From positions 62,001-126,000 of the forward strand of contig NZ_JAUSTE010000007.1 of assembly GCF_030812675.1 (NCBI RefSeq): DNA of 64,000 bases, in the 5' to 3' direction. Source of the DNA: Sinomonas atrocyanea (GTDB lineage: Bacteria; Actinomycetota; Actinomycetes; Actinomycetales; Micrococcaceae). Shown here piece by piece: positions 53,616-62,663 of this stretch; the stretch's first letter is position 1; the number at the start of each line of letters is the position of its first letter. Below the pieces are notes generated by a model that made no database searches, was not told where the DNA came from, and worked only from the letters and a program-made list of their open reading frames with translations. The position numbers and the translations under genes are program-made.

Positions 53616-54021
53616 CCACATGGCGGGCGACCGCCACGAGCTCGTCCTTCTGGTGCGCCTGCACGGTGGCGATGGCACGGCGGGACTCAGGGTCGTAGCT
53701 GTCCCATTCGTGGCGGAAGGAGAGGGTCTGCCCCGGGAACACCGGCCGGATGAAGCGGATGCGGTCGTAGCCGAGGGAGACGGGAGTGAGCCCTTCCGGA
53801 CGTGCATCCTCGAGGGCACGGGCCGCGACGGCGGACATGAATCCGACGAGGAGCGCGCCGTGGATCTGCCGCGTGCCGAAGGGCGTGGCCCGCATGTACT
53901 CCTCATCGGTGTGGTTGCTCGCGAAGTCGCCGGTGATCCCGGCGAACAGCACGAGGTCCGTCTCGGTGACGGTCTTGCGGAAGACCGCCACGTGGTCTGG
54001 GTCGAACGGGGCCTGGTCCAT
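53530..54021 (-). CDS. MaoC-like (R)-specific enoyl-CoA hydratase domain protein
   Basis: This 163-aa single hot-dog domain of the MaoC/PhaJ group has FAGITGDFASNHTDEEYMRATPFGTRQIHGALLVG, which contains the catalytic Asp/Asn-His pair of (R)-hydratases. It is the last gene of the minus-strand acyl-CoA operon, 48 nt after the SDR stop. The C-terminal 28 residues lie over the end of the sigma factor gene. It probably hydrates an enoyl-CoA intermediate of the pathway. Confidence 0.85.
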   Translation of the reverse strand: MDQAPFDPDHVAVFRKTVTETDLVLFAGITGDFASNHTDEEYMRATPFGTRQIHGALLVGFMSAVAARALEDARPEGLTPVSLGYDRIRFIRPVFPGQTLSFRHEWDSYDPESRRAIATVQAHQKDELVAVARHVVTWVRDRDRPAGVPTPLHHRRDSAPPPA

Positions 54022-54069
54022 GGGTCTCCTCCTGGTGGTGTCCTCGGGTGGTCAGCGCGCCGCCGGGCG

Positions 54070-54852
54070 CTACATGGTGAGGCCGCCCGAGACGGAGAGC
54101 ACCTGGCCGGTGGTGAAGCCGGCATCCCGGGAGGCGAGGTAGGCGACGGCCGCCGCGACCTCCTCGGCCCGTGCGGCCCTGCCCTTGGGCACGGCCCTGA
54201 CGGTCCCGGCCATGACCTTGCCGGTGAGGCCGTCGGCGGCGAGCATGCCCGCGAGGAGCCCGGTGTCGGTGGGCCCCGGGGAGACGACGTTGATGGTGAC
54301 GTCCGTCCTGGCCGTCTCGCGGGCCACTGACCTGGCGAGGCCGTGGAGGCCCGCGCGCGCCGCCGACGACGCGGCGTCGCCGAGGGTGCCGGCCTTGCCG
54401 CTGTCCGAGCCCACCAGCACGATCCGGCCGAACCCGGCCTCGAGCATGACGGGCAGGACCGCGCGGACGAGGAGCATCGGGCCCACGAGCTCGGTGCGGA
54501 CGATCTCCTCGAGGGCCGCCGGGTCCGTCGCCGTCAGGGGCGCCAGCGGGTGGCGGTGCCCGGCGGTGACCACGAGGGTGTCGATGCCTCCCAGGGCGGC
54601 GGCCGCGCTCCCGCCCGGCCCGACGACGTCGGCCACGGACGCCGGATCCGCCGCGTCGAGCGGCGCGGTCCCGGCCCAGGTGCCGGCCGGGAGCCGTGCG
54701 CCGAGGGCCGCCGCCCCGTCGTGGTCGCAGCGGTAGGTCCCGAAGATGCGGGCGCCCTCGCCCGCCAGCCGGGCGGCGACCGCGGCCCCGATGCCGCCCG
54801 TGCCCACGAGCAGGACCATCCGGTCCGCGAAGGCTGGCTCCTCGCACGGCAT
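54070..54852 (-). CDS. SDR-family protein lacking the catalytic Tyr and Lys
   Basis: This 260-aa protein has the SDR nucleotide motif VGTGGIGAAVAARLAGEGA, the TINVVSPGPTDTG block and the C-terminal GQVLSVSGGLTM. At the active site, where functional relatives have Y-S-A-A-K-A-G, it reads DAASSAARAG, with Ser for Tyr and Arg for Lys. It may bind cofactor without dehydrogenase activity, or use other residues. Its ATG overlaps the upstream acyl-CoA dehydrogenase stop by one base. Confidence 0.82.
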   Translation of the reverse strand: MPCEEPAFADRMVLLVGTGGIGAAVAARLAGEGARIFGTYRCDHDGAAALGARLPAGTWAGTAPLDAADPASVADVVGPGGSAAAALGGIDTLVVTAGHRHPLAPLTATDPAALEEIVRTELVGPMLLVRAVLPVMLEAGFGRIVLVGSDSGKAGTLGDAASSAARAGLHGLARSVARETARTDVTINVVSPGPTDTGLLAGMLAADGLTGKVMAGTVRAVPKGRAARAEEVAAAVAYLASRDAGFTTGQVLSVSGGLTM

Positions 54853-56123
54853 CAGAACGCCGACCTCCCCGTGACCTTCCGCCCGATGAGGAGCGACTGG
54901 ATGAACTCGGTGCCCTCGTAGGTGTGGACCACCTCCATGTCCGTGAGGTGGCGGGCCACGTGGAAGTCGAGGAGGAGGCCGTTGCCGCCGAGGAGGTCAC
55001 GGGCCTGCTGGGCGATGGTGCGGGCCTTGTTCGAGGTGTGCATCTTCGCGATCGAGGCCATGGTTCCGCTCCACGTCCCTGCCTCCTGGAGCTCGGCCAT
55101 GCGGAAGCAGATCAGCTGCATCGCGGTGAGCTCGGAGAGCATCGAGGCCAGGGTGGACTGGACGAGCTGGTAGTTCGCGATGGGGTGCCCGAACTGCTCG
55201 CGGACCTCGGTGTAGGCCACGGCGGCCTCGAAGCAGGCGACCGCGTGGCCCAGGGCCTCCCAGCTCGCGCCGCCACGGGTGGTGGCGAGCACGCGGGACG
55301 TGTCGCGGAAGCTGTTCGCCCCGGGGAGCCGGTTTGCCTCGGGCACGCTCACGTTCTCGAAGGCGAGGTCCGCCTGGAAGATGGCGCGCTTGCCGATCTT
55401 GCCGTCGATGGTCCGGGCCGAGAACCCCGCGGGCAGGTTCTCGGGGTCGCGCGGGTCCTCGCGCTCGAGGACGAAGGCCTTGACCTCGCCGTCGGCCTCG
55501 TCGCGGGCCCAGACGACCGTCACGTGGGCCATCGAGCCGTTGCCGATCCAGCGCTTGGCTCCGTTGAGGATCCAGGAGTCGCCGTCGCGCCGGCCGGTGG
55601 TCTCGAGCTGCGCCGAGTCGGAGCCGTGGCGCGGCTCGGTGAGCGCGAACGCGCCGATCTTCTCGAGCCGGACCATGCCGGGGAGCCAGCGCTCCTTCTG
55701 CTCCTCGGAGCCAAGCAGGTTGATGGTGCCCATGGTCAGGTTGGCCTGGACGCCGAGGAACGTGTTCATCGACCCGTCGCCGCGGGCGAGCTCCACGGTG
55801 GCGAGTCCGGCGGCCAGCCGGGAGAGGCCTGCGGCGCCGTGCCCGTGGATCACCCCGCCCACGAGGCCGGTCGCGGCGAGGTCGGGCAGGAGCTCCCACG
55901 GGAACTCCGCGCGCTCCCAGTAGCCGTTGATCACGGGCAGCACCTTCGCGTCGACGAAGGCGCGCATGCGGGCCCGGGCGGCCGCGGCGTCGTCCGGCAG
56001 GTCCTCGGCGAGGAGGAGGTAGTCCGTGTCCCGCGGGACTGTGAGACGCTCGCGGAGCGCCGCGAGGTACTCGTCGGTCTCGGCGAAGCCGGTCCTGGGC
56101 CCGGCATCGAGCAGCTCATCCAT
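54852..56123 (-). CDS. Acyl-CoA dehydrogenase (glutaryl-CoA dehydrogenase-like)
   Basis: The protein is 423 aa. It has the flavin-binding FALTEPRHGSDS and WILNGAKRWIGNGSMA segments and the catalytic Glu in HTYEGTEFIQSLLIGR, the same position as in glutaryl-CoA dehydrogenase. It resembles the dehydrogenase at 57763 but is longer at the N-terminus. A role in dehydrogenating a dicarboxylyl-CoA such as pimeloyl-CoA is an inference from context. It overlaps the 3-hydroxyacyl-CoA dehydrogenase gene by 8 nt. Confidence 0.88.
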   Translation of the reverse strand: MDELLDAGPRTGFAETDEYLAALRERLTVPRDTDYLLLAEDLPDDAAAARARMRAFVDAKVLPVINGYWERAEFPWELLPDLAATGLVGGVIHGHGAAGLSRLAAGLATVELARGDGSMNTFLGVQANLTMGTINLLGSEEQKERWLPGMVRLEKIGAFALTEPRHGSDSAQLETTGRRDGDSWILNGAKRWIGNGSMAHVTVVWARDEADGEVKAFVLEREDPRDPENLPAGFSARTIDGKIGKRAIFQADLAFENVSVPEANRLPGANSFRDTSRVLATTRGGASWEALGHAVACFEAAVAYTEVREQFGHPIANYQLVQSTLASMLSELTAMQLICFRMAELQEAGTWSGTMASIAKMHTSNKARTIAQQARDLLGGNGLLLDFHVARHLTDMEVVHTYEGTEFIQSLLIGRKVTGRSAF

Positions 56124-56982
56124 ACGTGTACCAGCCCTTCCCGGTCTTGCGGCCGAACTCGCCGGCCTCGTACTTGGCAGCCACGAGCGGATGGGGGAGA
56201 TCCTTCTCGTCCCCGGTCTGCGCGTAGGCGGCTTGGCGGATCAGGTAGGTGACGTCGAGGCCCACGAGGTCCATGAGCTCGAAGGGGCCCATCGGGTAGC
56301 CGAGCGCGTCCTTCGCCGCCGTGTCGATGTCCTCGAGGGAGGCGACGCCGCCGGCGTACAGGGCGAGCGCCTCGTCCCGCACCGCGCCCATGAGCCGGTT
56401 CGCGACGAACCCGGGGATCTCGCGGTTGAGCAGCACCGGGGACTTGCCCATGGCCCGGGCCACCGCGGTGACGGCCGCGACGGTCTCGTCCGAGGTCTGC
56501 GGGTTCCGCACGATCTCCACGGCCTTCATGACGAGGGCCGGGTTGAAGAAGTGCAGGTTGCAGACCTTGTCGGGGCGTCCGGTCGCGTCGGCGACCGTCG
56601 AGGAGGCCAGCGTCGAGGAGTTGGTCGCGAGGACCGCGTGCGCCGGCGTGAGGGCGTCGAGCTCGGCGAAGATGGACCGCTTGACGTCGAGCCGCTCGGT
56701 CGCCGCCTCGATCACGAGGTCCGCGTCCGCGGCCGCACCGGCCAGATCGGTGCTGAACGTGAGCCGGTCCCACGCGTCCGCGGCGTCGGCCTCGGTGAGC
56801 CGGCCCTTCGCGACCCGCCCGTCGAGCCAGCGGCGCATGTCCGCCTCGGCGGCCGCGGCGGCGTCGGCGCTCACGTCCCGCACCGCCGTCGTGAATCCCG
56901 CGACGGCGGCGGCCATGCCGATCTGGCGGCCCATCGCCCCCGACCCGACCACGAGGATCTTCCGCACGTCCACCGCGGTCAC
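56116..56982 (-). CDS. 3-hydroxyacyl-CoA dehydrogenase (HbdA/PaaH-like)
   Basis: This 288-aa NAD-dependent enzyme oxidises 3-hydroxyacyl-CoA to 3-ketoacyl-CoA. Motifs are VVGSGAMGRQIGMAAAVAGF for NAD, NSSTLASS, HFFNPALVMKAVEIV with the catalytic His, and NREIPGFVANRLM. The length equals single-domain 3-hydroxybutyryl-CoA dehydrogenases. The GTG start overlaps the enoyl-CoA hydratase stop by 4 nt. It follows hydration in the lower pathway. Confidence 0.93.
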   Translation of the reverse strand: MTAVDVRKILVVGSGAMGRQIGMAAAVAGFTTAVRDVSADAAAAAEADMRRWLDGRVAKGRLTEADAADAWDRLTFSTDLAGAAADADLVIEAATERLDVKRSIFAELDALTPAHAVLATNSSTLASSTVADATGRPDKVCNLHFFNPALVMKAVEIVRNPQTSDETVAAVTAVARAMGKSPVLLNREIPGFVANRLMGAVRDEALALYAGGVASLEDIDTAAKDALGYPMGPFELMDLVGLDVTYLIRQAAYAQTGDEKDLPHPLVAAKYEAGEFGRKTGKGWYTYG

Positions 56983-57758
56983 CGCCCCACGAATTCCGGC
57001 CGGCGCTTGGCCAGGAACGCCGCGGCGCCCTCGGCCTTGTCCTCGGTCGTGTACAGCAGCGTCTGGGCGAGCCGCTCGAGCAGCAGGCCGGTCTTCTGGT
57101 CCGTCTCGGCGCCCTGGCGGATCACCAGCTTGCCGAGCCGGACCGCGAGCGGGCCCTTGGACAGGATCGTGGCGGCGGTCGCGGCGGCGGTCGCCGCGAG
57201 CTCCTCGCGGGGCACGACGGCGGTCACGAGCCCGTAGCGCTCGGCCTCGGCTGCCGTCAGTGCCCGGCTCGTGAGGATCATCTCGACGGCGCGGCCCGTT
57301 CCGACGAGCCGGGTGAGGCGTTGGGTCCCGCCGGCGCCCGGGAGGACGCCGAGGGTGGCCTCGGGCAGCCCCATCTTCGCGCCGTCGGCGGCGATGCGGA
57401 TGTCGCAGCTCATGGCGAGCTCGAGGCCCCCGCCCATGGCGACGCCGTTGATCGCGGCGATGGTCGGCTTGGGGTACTCCTCGACGCGGTCGAAGAGCTT
57501 CTGCATCTGGGCGGCGAGCCCGTAGGCGAGGTCGTAGCCGGCGAGCTGGCCGATGTCGGCGCCGGCCACGAAGGCCTTCTCGCCGGCGCCGGTGAACACG
57601 ACCGCGCTGACCGCGCCGTCGTCCTCCCACGCGTCCAGGACGGCTCCGATCTCGGAGAGCACGGTCTTCGAGAGGGCGTTGCGCACCTCGGGCCGGTTGA
57701 CCGTGATGGTGCCGACGGCGCCGTCGAGCGAGGCGGTGACGGTCTCCAGGGTTTCCAC
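56979..57758 (-). CDS. Enoyl-CoA hydratase/isomerase (crotonase family)
   Basis: This 259-aa crotonase-fold enzyme has both catalytic Glu positions: GGGLELAMSCD and LPEATLGVLPGAGGTQRL. The oxyanion-hole motif is AGADI. It could act as the cyclohex-1-ene-1-carboxyl-CoA hydratase (BadK role) or the crotonyl-CoA hydratase of the lower pathway; sequence alone does not decide. The GTG start lies 4 nt after the glutaryl-CoA dehydrogenase stop. Confidence 0.9.
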   Translation of the reverse strand: METLETVTASLDGAVGTITVNRPEVRNALSKTVLSEIGAVLDAWEDDGAVSAVVFTGAGEKAFVAGADIGQLAGYDLAYGLAAQMQKLFDRVEEYPKPTIAAINGVAMGGGLELAMSCDIRIAADGAKMGLPEATLGVLPGAGGTQRLTRLVGTGRAVEMILTSRALTAAEAERYGLVTAVVPREELAATAAATAATILSKGPLAVRLGKLVIRQGAETDQKTGLLLERLAQTLLYTTEDKAEGAAAFLAKRRPEFVGR

Positions 57759-57762
57759 GGGC

Positions 57763-58986
57763 CTACCTCCCCGCTGCCTGGAAGGCGCCGAGGCCGGTGA
57801 GCGCGCGGCCGAGGATGAGCTGGTGGACCTCGTCGGTGCCCTCGTAGGTGCGCACCGACTCGAGGTTGTTGGCGTGCCGCAGCGGCGAGTAGTCGAGGGT
57901 GATGCCGTTGCCGCCGAGCATCTCGCGCGCGTCGCGGGCGATCCGGATGGCCTCGCGGCAGTTGTTGAGCTTGCCCACCGAGATCATGGTGGGGGAGAGG
58001 GTCCCGGCGTCCTTCGCGCGGCCGATCTGCAGCGCGAGCAGGTAGCCCTTGGTGATCTCCACGGCCATGTCCGCGAGCTTGGCCTGGGTCAGCTGGAAGG
58101 CGGCGAGCGGCTGGCCGAACTGGGTGCGCTCGGAGCTGTACCGCAGCACCTCCTCGAAGCTGTCCCGGGCGGCGCCCATGACGCCCCAGATGATCCCGTA
58201 GCGGGCCTCGTTGAGGCACGAGAAGGGGCCCTTGAGCCCGATCGCGGTGTCGGCCGGGAGGATCGCGTCCGCGGGGAGGCGCACGTCCTCGAGCGTGATG
58301 TCGCACTGCACGGACGCGCGCATCGAGAGCTTGGGCTCGATCGCGGTGGCCGTGAACCCCGGGGTGCCGGTGGGGACCACGAACCCGCGCACGCCGCGGG
58401 CGTCGCCGTGCTCGCCCGTCTGCGCCCAGATGATGGCGACGTCGGCGATCGTGGCGAGCCCGATCCACCGCTTGGCGCCGTTGAGCACCCAGTCCCCGCC
58501 GGGCTGCTGGACCGCCGTGGTGCGCATCGAGGCCGGGTCCGAGCCCGCCGTGGGCTCCGTGAGCCCGAAGCAGCCCACGGCGCGGCCGGCCGCCAGCTCG
58601 GGCAGCCAGCGCTGCTTCTGCTCCTCGGAGCCGTGCTTGTGGATCGCGGACATGGCGAGCGAGCCCTGGACCGAGACGAACGTGCGCAGCCCCGAGTCGC
58701 CGGCCTCGAGCTCGGAGGCGGCGAGGCCGTACATCACCGCGGAGCGCCCCGCGCAGCCGTAGCCGGTGAGGTGCATGCCGAGGAGGCCGAGCCTGGCGAG
58801 CTCGGGGATGATCTCCCGGGGGAAGACCGCCTGCTCGTACCAGCCGGCGATGTTGGGGCGGATGTGCTCGTCGACGAGCCCCCGGACCGCGAGGGCGAGG
58901 TCCTTCTCCTCGGTGCTGAGCTGGCCGTCGAGGCCGGTGAGGTCGGCGGGGCCGAACACGGAACTGAGGGTGGTCATGGTGGTCAC
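57763..58986 (-). CDS. gcdH: Glutaryl-CoA dehydrogenase
   Basis: This 407-aa flavoprotein converts glutaryl-CoA to crotonyl-CoA and CO2. It closely follows the GcdH pattern: FGLTEPTAGSDPASMRT, WVLNGAKRWIGLATIADVAI, CLNEARYGIIWGVMGAARDS and VRTYEGTDEVHQLILGRALTG with the catalytic Glu. The GTG at 58986 with AGGAGG overlaps the ligase stop by 4 nt; an ATG nine bases later is possible. In this operon it would process glutaryl-CoA derived from pimeloyl-CoA. Confidence 0.92.
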   Translation of the reverse strand: MTTMTTLSSVFGPADLTGLDGQLSTEEKDLALAVRGLVDEHIRPNIAGWYEQAVFPREIIPELARLGLLGMHLTGYGCAGRSAVMYGLAASELEAGDSGLRTFVSVQGSLAMSAIHKHGSEEQKQRWLPELAAGRAVGCFGLTEPTAGSDPASMRTTAVQQPGGDWVLNGAKRWIGLATIADVAIIWAQTGEHGDARGVRGFVVPTGTPGFTATAIEPKLSMRASVQCDITLEDVRLPADAILPADTAIGLKGPFSCLNEARYGIIWGVMGAARDSFEEVLRYSSERTQFGQPLAAFQLTQAKLADMAVEITKGYLLALQIGRAKDAGTLSPTMISVGKLNNCREAIRIARDAREMLGGNGITLDYSPLRHANNLESVRTYEGTDEVHQLILGRALTGLGAFQAAGR

Positions 58987-60650
58987 GCCGTGGCCTCCTG
59001 GCTGAACTCCTCCGACAGCTCCTGCCGGATCTTGTACTTCTGGATCTTGCCGCTCGGGGTCCGGGGCAGCTCGGGGACGACCTTGAGGATTTCGGGCCAG
59101 TACGGCTTGGCGAGCCCCTTGGCCTCGAGGAAGGCCCTGAGGTCCTCGAGCGTGAACGGGTCGGAGTCGTTGAGCTGGACGACGGCGCCGCCGATCTCCT
59201 GGAGGCGCGGGTGCGGGACGGCGACGAGCGCCACGGCGGCGACGCGCGGGTGCTCGTAGAGGACGTTCTCCACGTAGGCGACGGGGACGTTCTCGCCGCC
59301 GCGCATGATGATGTCCTTGGTGCGCCCGGCGAGCCGGACGTACGAGTCCTCGTCCTGGGTGCCCAGGTCGCCGGTGTCGAACCACTCGCCGTCGAACTCG
59401 CTGAGCGTGGCGTCGAGCTGCTCGAGGTAGCCGCGGAAGAGGAAGGAGCCGCGGATCTGGATGCGGCCCTCGGTACCCGTGGGCACGGGCTCGCCGGCGT
59501 AGTCGACGAGGCGCAGCTCCATGCCGGGGAGCACGCGCCCGTCGGAGTCGAGGACCTTCTCGACCGGGTCTTCCGGGCTGCCCATGGTGACGAGGCAGCA
59601 CTCGGTCTGGCCCCATCCGCCGAAGACGTTCAGGCCAGGAAGCTTCTCCTTGGCGGCGTGCACCACGGCGCGGGGGATCGGCGCTCCCATGCAGCAGAAC
59701 CGGGCGAGGCTCGAGACGTCGTGGTCGGCGAGGTTGGGCGCGGTGAGGATGTCCTGGAGGAACGGCGTGGCGCCGGAGGTGTGCTGGATGCCGTGCTCCT
59801 CGACGAGCTCGACGAACTCCGCGGGCTGCCAGACCTCCTGGAAGACCCCCGTGGCGCCGAGCATGATCGGGAGCGCGACGCCGAACAGGTAGCCGGTGAG
59901 GTGGCCGAAGGTGGAGGCCATGTGGATCACCGAGGTGCTGTCCATCCCGAGCCGGTCCGGCCAGGGCAGGGCGCCGGAGAGCACGGTGTTGTGGCTGTGC
60001 ATGGCGCCCTTGGGCCGACCGGTGGTCCCGGAGGTGAACATGACCAGCGCCAGGTCGTCCGGGTCGGGCCGGCGGCCGGCGGCCTCCGCGGCGGTGAGGC
60101 CGCGGGCCCTGCCGCGCTCGGCCAGGTCGGCCCAGGACAGGAAGCCGTCCGCGGCCGGCGCCGCGGGGCCCGTTCCGAGGACGACGGCGTGGCGCAGCTG
60201 GGGCAGCGAGCCGCGCAGCCGCCCGATCATCGCCACGTAGTCGAAGTTCCGGAACGTGTCCGGGATGAAGATGACCTTGGCGCGGGCCTTGCTCGCCATG
60301 TACTCGATCTCGCGGTCCCGGTAGATGGGGATGAGGGCGTTGGTCACCGCACCGACGCGCTCTGCGGCGAGGTGGGCGACGATCCACTCGTGCCGGTTGG
60401 GCAGCTGGATCGAGACCGTGTCCCCGGCCTCGACACCCAGGGAGATCAGGCCCGCGGCGATGGCCTCGACCTCGGCCGCCATCTCCCGGTACGTGGTGGG
60501 GCCGGCGGCGTCGATCGAGGCGATCTTGTCCGGGTCTGCCGCGACGGCGTCGTCGAAGTAGTCGAGGAGGAGACGGTTCTTCCAGTACCCCTTGGCGCGG
60601 AAGTCGGCCGCACCCTGTGGCAGCGGAAGCATCTCGAAGGGCGAGCTCAT
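58983..60650 (-). CDS. aliA: Acyl-CoA synthetase, cyclohexanecarboxylate-CoA ligase (AliA)-like
   Basis: This 555-aa AMP-forming ligase activates a carboxylic acid with CoA. The P-loop is MFTSGTTGRPKGAMHS, A5 is GGWGQTECC, A7/A8 are FDTGDLG and LAGRTKDIIMRGGENV, and the A10 Lys is in PSGKIQKYKIR. The neighbours AliB-, BadH- and BadI-like proteins make cyclohexanecarboxylate the best substrate guess. It lies 38 nt after the badH-like gene. Confidence 0.87.
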   Translation of the reverse strand: MSSPFEMLPLPQGAADFRAKGYWKNRLLLDYFDDAVAADPDKIASIDAAGPTTYREMAAEVEAIAAGLISLGVEAGDTVSIQLPNRHEWIVAHLAAERVGAVTNALIPIYRDREIEYMASKARAKVIFIPDTFRNFDYVAMIGRLRGSLPQLRHAVVLGTGPAAPAADGFLSWADLAERGRARGLTAAEAAGRRPDPDDLALVMFTSGTTGRPKGAMHSHNTVLSGALPWPDRLGMDSTSVIHMASTFGHLTGYLFGVALPIMLGATGVFQEVWQPAEFVELVEEHGIQHTSGATPFLQDILTAPNLADHDVSSLARFCCMGAPIPRAVVHAAKEKLPGLNVFGGWGQTECCLVTMGSPEDPVEKVLDSDGRVLPGMELRLVDYAGEPVPTGTEGRIQIRGSFLFRGYLEQLDATLSEFDGEWFDTGDLGTQDEDSYVRLAGRTKDIIMRGGENVPVAYVENVLYEHPRVAAVALVAVPHPRLQEIGGAVVQLNDSDPFTLEDLRAFLEAKGLAKPYWPEILKVVPELPRTPSGKIQKYKIRQELSEEFSQEATA

Positions 60651-60688
60651 GGTGGTGTCCGTTCGGCTAGTGGAGGCGGGGATGCGGC

Positions 60689-61435
60689 TCAGGCCATCGT
60701 GAGTCCACCGGAGACCGAGAGGGTCTGGCCGGTGATGTACGCCGCCTCGTCCGAGGCGAGGAAGGCGACGGCGTTGGCGAGGTCTTCGGGCTGGGCCAGG
60801 CGGCGCAGCGGGATGGCCTTCTCCAGCGCCGAGCGCAGCTTGGGATTGTCGGCGCTGATTCCCGCGAAGAGGGGGGTGTCCGCGGGGCCCGGGGAGACGC
60901 AGTTCACGGTGAACCCCTGGCGCGCGGTCTCGCGGGCGAGGGTCTTGCTGAAGGAGATGATGCCGCCCTTCGCCGCGGAGTAGACGGCTTCTCCCGAGGA
61001 CCCGACCCGGCCGGCGTCGGAGGCGATGTTCACGATCGTGGCGCGCTCCTGGTCCGCGACCGCGCGCAGGAAGGCCTGGCTGCAGTGCAGGGTGCCGTAC
61101 AGGTTGATGGCGACGACGCGGTCCCAGTCCGCGACGTCGCTGTCCACGAACGGGCCGACCTTGTCCCAGCCGGCGTTGTTGACCAGCACATCGATCCGGC
61201 CGAACTCGGCGTGGACGGCACGGACCATCTCGTCCACCGACTCGCGGGAGGTGACGTCGGTCCGCACGCCGATGGACTGGTTCCCGAGAGCGGCGGCGGT
61301 CTCCTTCGCCGCGGGCTCGTTGAGGTCGCTGACCACCACGGTCGCGCCCTCGGCGGCGAGCTTGGTGGCGATGCCCTTGCCGATGCCGGAGGCTCCGCCG
61401 GTGACGATGGCGATCTTGTTCTCGAGCTTTCCCAT
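60689..61435 (-). CDS. badH: 2-hydroxycyclohexanecarboxyl-CoA dehydrogenase (BadH-like SDR)
   Basis: This 248-aa classical SDR has TGGASGIGKG, the BadH-like NNAGWDKVGPF, and complete Ser-Tyr-Lys (IASDAGRVGSSGEAVYSAAKGG). It should oxidise 2-hydroxycyclohexanecarboxyl-CoA to the 2-keto form, the substrate of BadI. It sits between the AliB- and AliA-like genes, in keeping with the pathway. Confidence 0.88.
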   Translation of the reverse strand: MGKLENKIAIVTGGASGIGKGIATKLAAEGATVVVSDLNEPAAKETAAALGNQSIGVRTDVTSRESVDEMVRAVHAEFGRIDVLVNNAGWDKVGPFVDSDVADWDRVVAINLYGTLHCSQAFLRAVADQERATIVNIASDAGRVGSSGEAVYSAAKGGIISFSKTLARETARQGFTVNCVSPGPADTPLFAGISADNPKLRSALEKAIPLRRLAQPEDLANAVAFLASDEAAYITGQTLSVSGGLTMA

Positions 61436-61460
61436 GATTCTCCTTCGAAGAGGGGGCAGG

Positions 61461-62606
61461 TCAGGGCGCGTAGGCGCGGCCTGCGATGTTCCTGGCGATG
61501 ATCATCTTCATGATCTGGGCGGTTCCGTCGCCGATCTGCAGGCCGAGGACGTCCCGGAGTCGCTGCTCGATCGGCTTGTCCGTCCGGTAGCCGAACTGGC
61601 CGTGGAGGAGGAGGCACGCGTTGATGACGTCGTAGGCCGTCTTGGGCGCCCACCACTTGCACATGGCCGCCTGGGCGGTGTGGGGCAGCCCGTTGTCCTT
61701 GAGCCAGAGCGTCTGGTGGCACAGGAGCCGGGCGGCGGCCAGGAGGGTCTCGTTCTCGGCGAGCGGGAAGGCGACCCCCTGGAAGGTGCTCAGCGGCCGG
61801 TCGAAGGCGGCCCGGCCCTTGACGTACTCCCAGGTCTCCTCGAGCGTGACGGCCGCGGTGCCGATGCACTGCAGCCCGATGAGTGCCCGGGAGAAGTCGA
61901 AGCCCTGCATGACCTGGGTGAAGCCCTGGCCCTCGGCGCCGAGCAGGTGCTCGTCGGGGATCCACGCATCCGTGTAGTGCGCGTACCCCCGGGTCACGGC
62001 CTTCGTGCCCATGTCGTCGACGGCCTCGAGCTCCACGCCGTCGGCGGCCAGGTCGGTGACGAAGGCGCTGATGCCCCGGCCGCGGCCCTGCTCGGGGTTC
62101 GTCTTCGCGAAGACCACCGCGGCGTCCGCCTGGAGGGCGAAGGACATCGACTTCGTCCCGTTGAGCACCCAGCCGCCGCGTTCCCGCCGGGCGGTGAGGG
62201 AGGGGCTGCCGGCATCGGAGCCCGCGTTGGGCTCCGAGAGCCCGATCGCCACGATCCCCTCGCCGCTTGTGATCCGCGGGACCCAGTGCGCCGCGACCTG
62301 GGGCGCGGCATTGGCTGCGAGGATCTGGCCCACGAGGGAGCCGACCACCTGGACGTAGGCGACGTTGAAGTCGCCGCGGGCGATCTCCTCCGTGATGAGG
62401 CCCGAGGTGAGGCGCTGCTCGCCGCGTCCGCCCAGCTCCTCCGGCAGCTCGGGGGCGATGAGGCCCCGGGCGCCCATCTCGCGGCGCACCTCCGGCTCGA
62501 TGCGGCGCTCGGTTTCGCGCTGCCGGTACCCGGGGGCGAGCTGCCCGGCGACCTCGCGGGCTTCCTTGATGTACTGCTGCTGGGATTCCGTGACCGTGAA
62601 GTCCAT
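61461..62606 (-). CDS. aliB: Cyclohexanecarboxyl-CoA dehydrogenase (AliB-like)
   Basis: This 381-aa acyl-CoA dehydrogenase has GLSEPNAGSDAGS, WVLNGTKSMSFALQADA, VMQGFDFSRALIGLQCIG and the C-terminal LHGQFGYRTDKPIEQRLRDVLGLQIGDGTAQIMKMIIAR. It lacks the Glu of the GcdH type at the end (there it reads IGDGTAQI). The Asp-containing pattern is in line with ring-acyl-CoA dehydrogenases. It introduces the first double bond into the ring. Confidence 0.87.
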   Translation of the reverse strand: MDFTVTESQQQYIKEAREVAGQLAPGYRQRETERRIEPEVRREMGARGLIAPELPEELGGRGEQRLTSGLITEEIARGDFNVAYVQVVGSLVGQILAANAAPQVAAHWVPRITSGEGIVAIGLSEPNAGSDAGSPSLTARRERGGWVLNGTKSMSFALQADAAVVFAKTNPEQGRGRGISAFVTDLAADGVELEAVDDMGTKAVTRGYAHYTDAWIPDEHLLGAEGQGFTQVMQGFDFSRALIGLQCIGTAAVTLEETWEYVKGRAAFDRPLSTFQGVAFPLAENETLLAAARLLCHQTLWLKDNGLPHTAQAAMCKWWAPKTAYDVINACLLLHGQFGYRTDKPIEQRLRDVLGLQIGDGTAQIMKMIIARNIAGRAYAP

Positions 62607-62663
62607 GGATCGCTGCTCTTCTCTCGACGCTGAGGTGGGGCGGAAGCGGTGGGGGGCTGGCTG

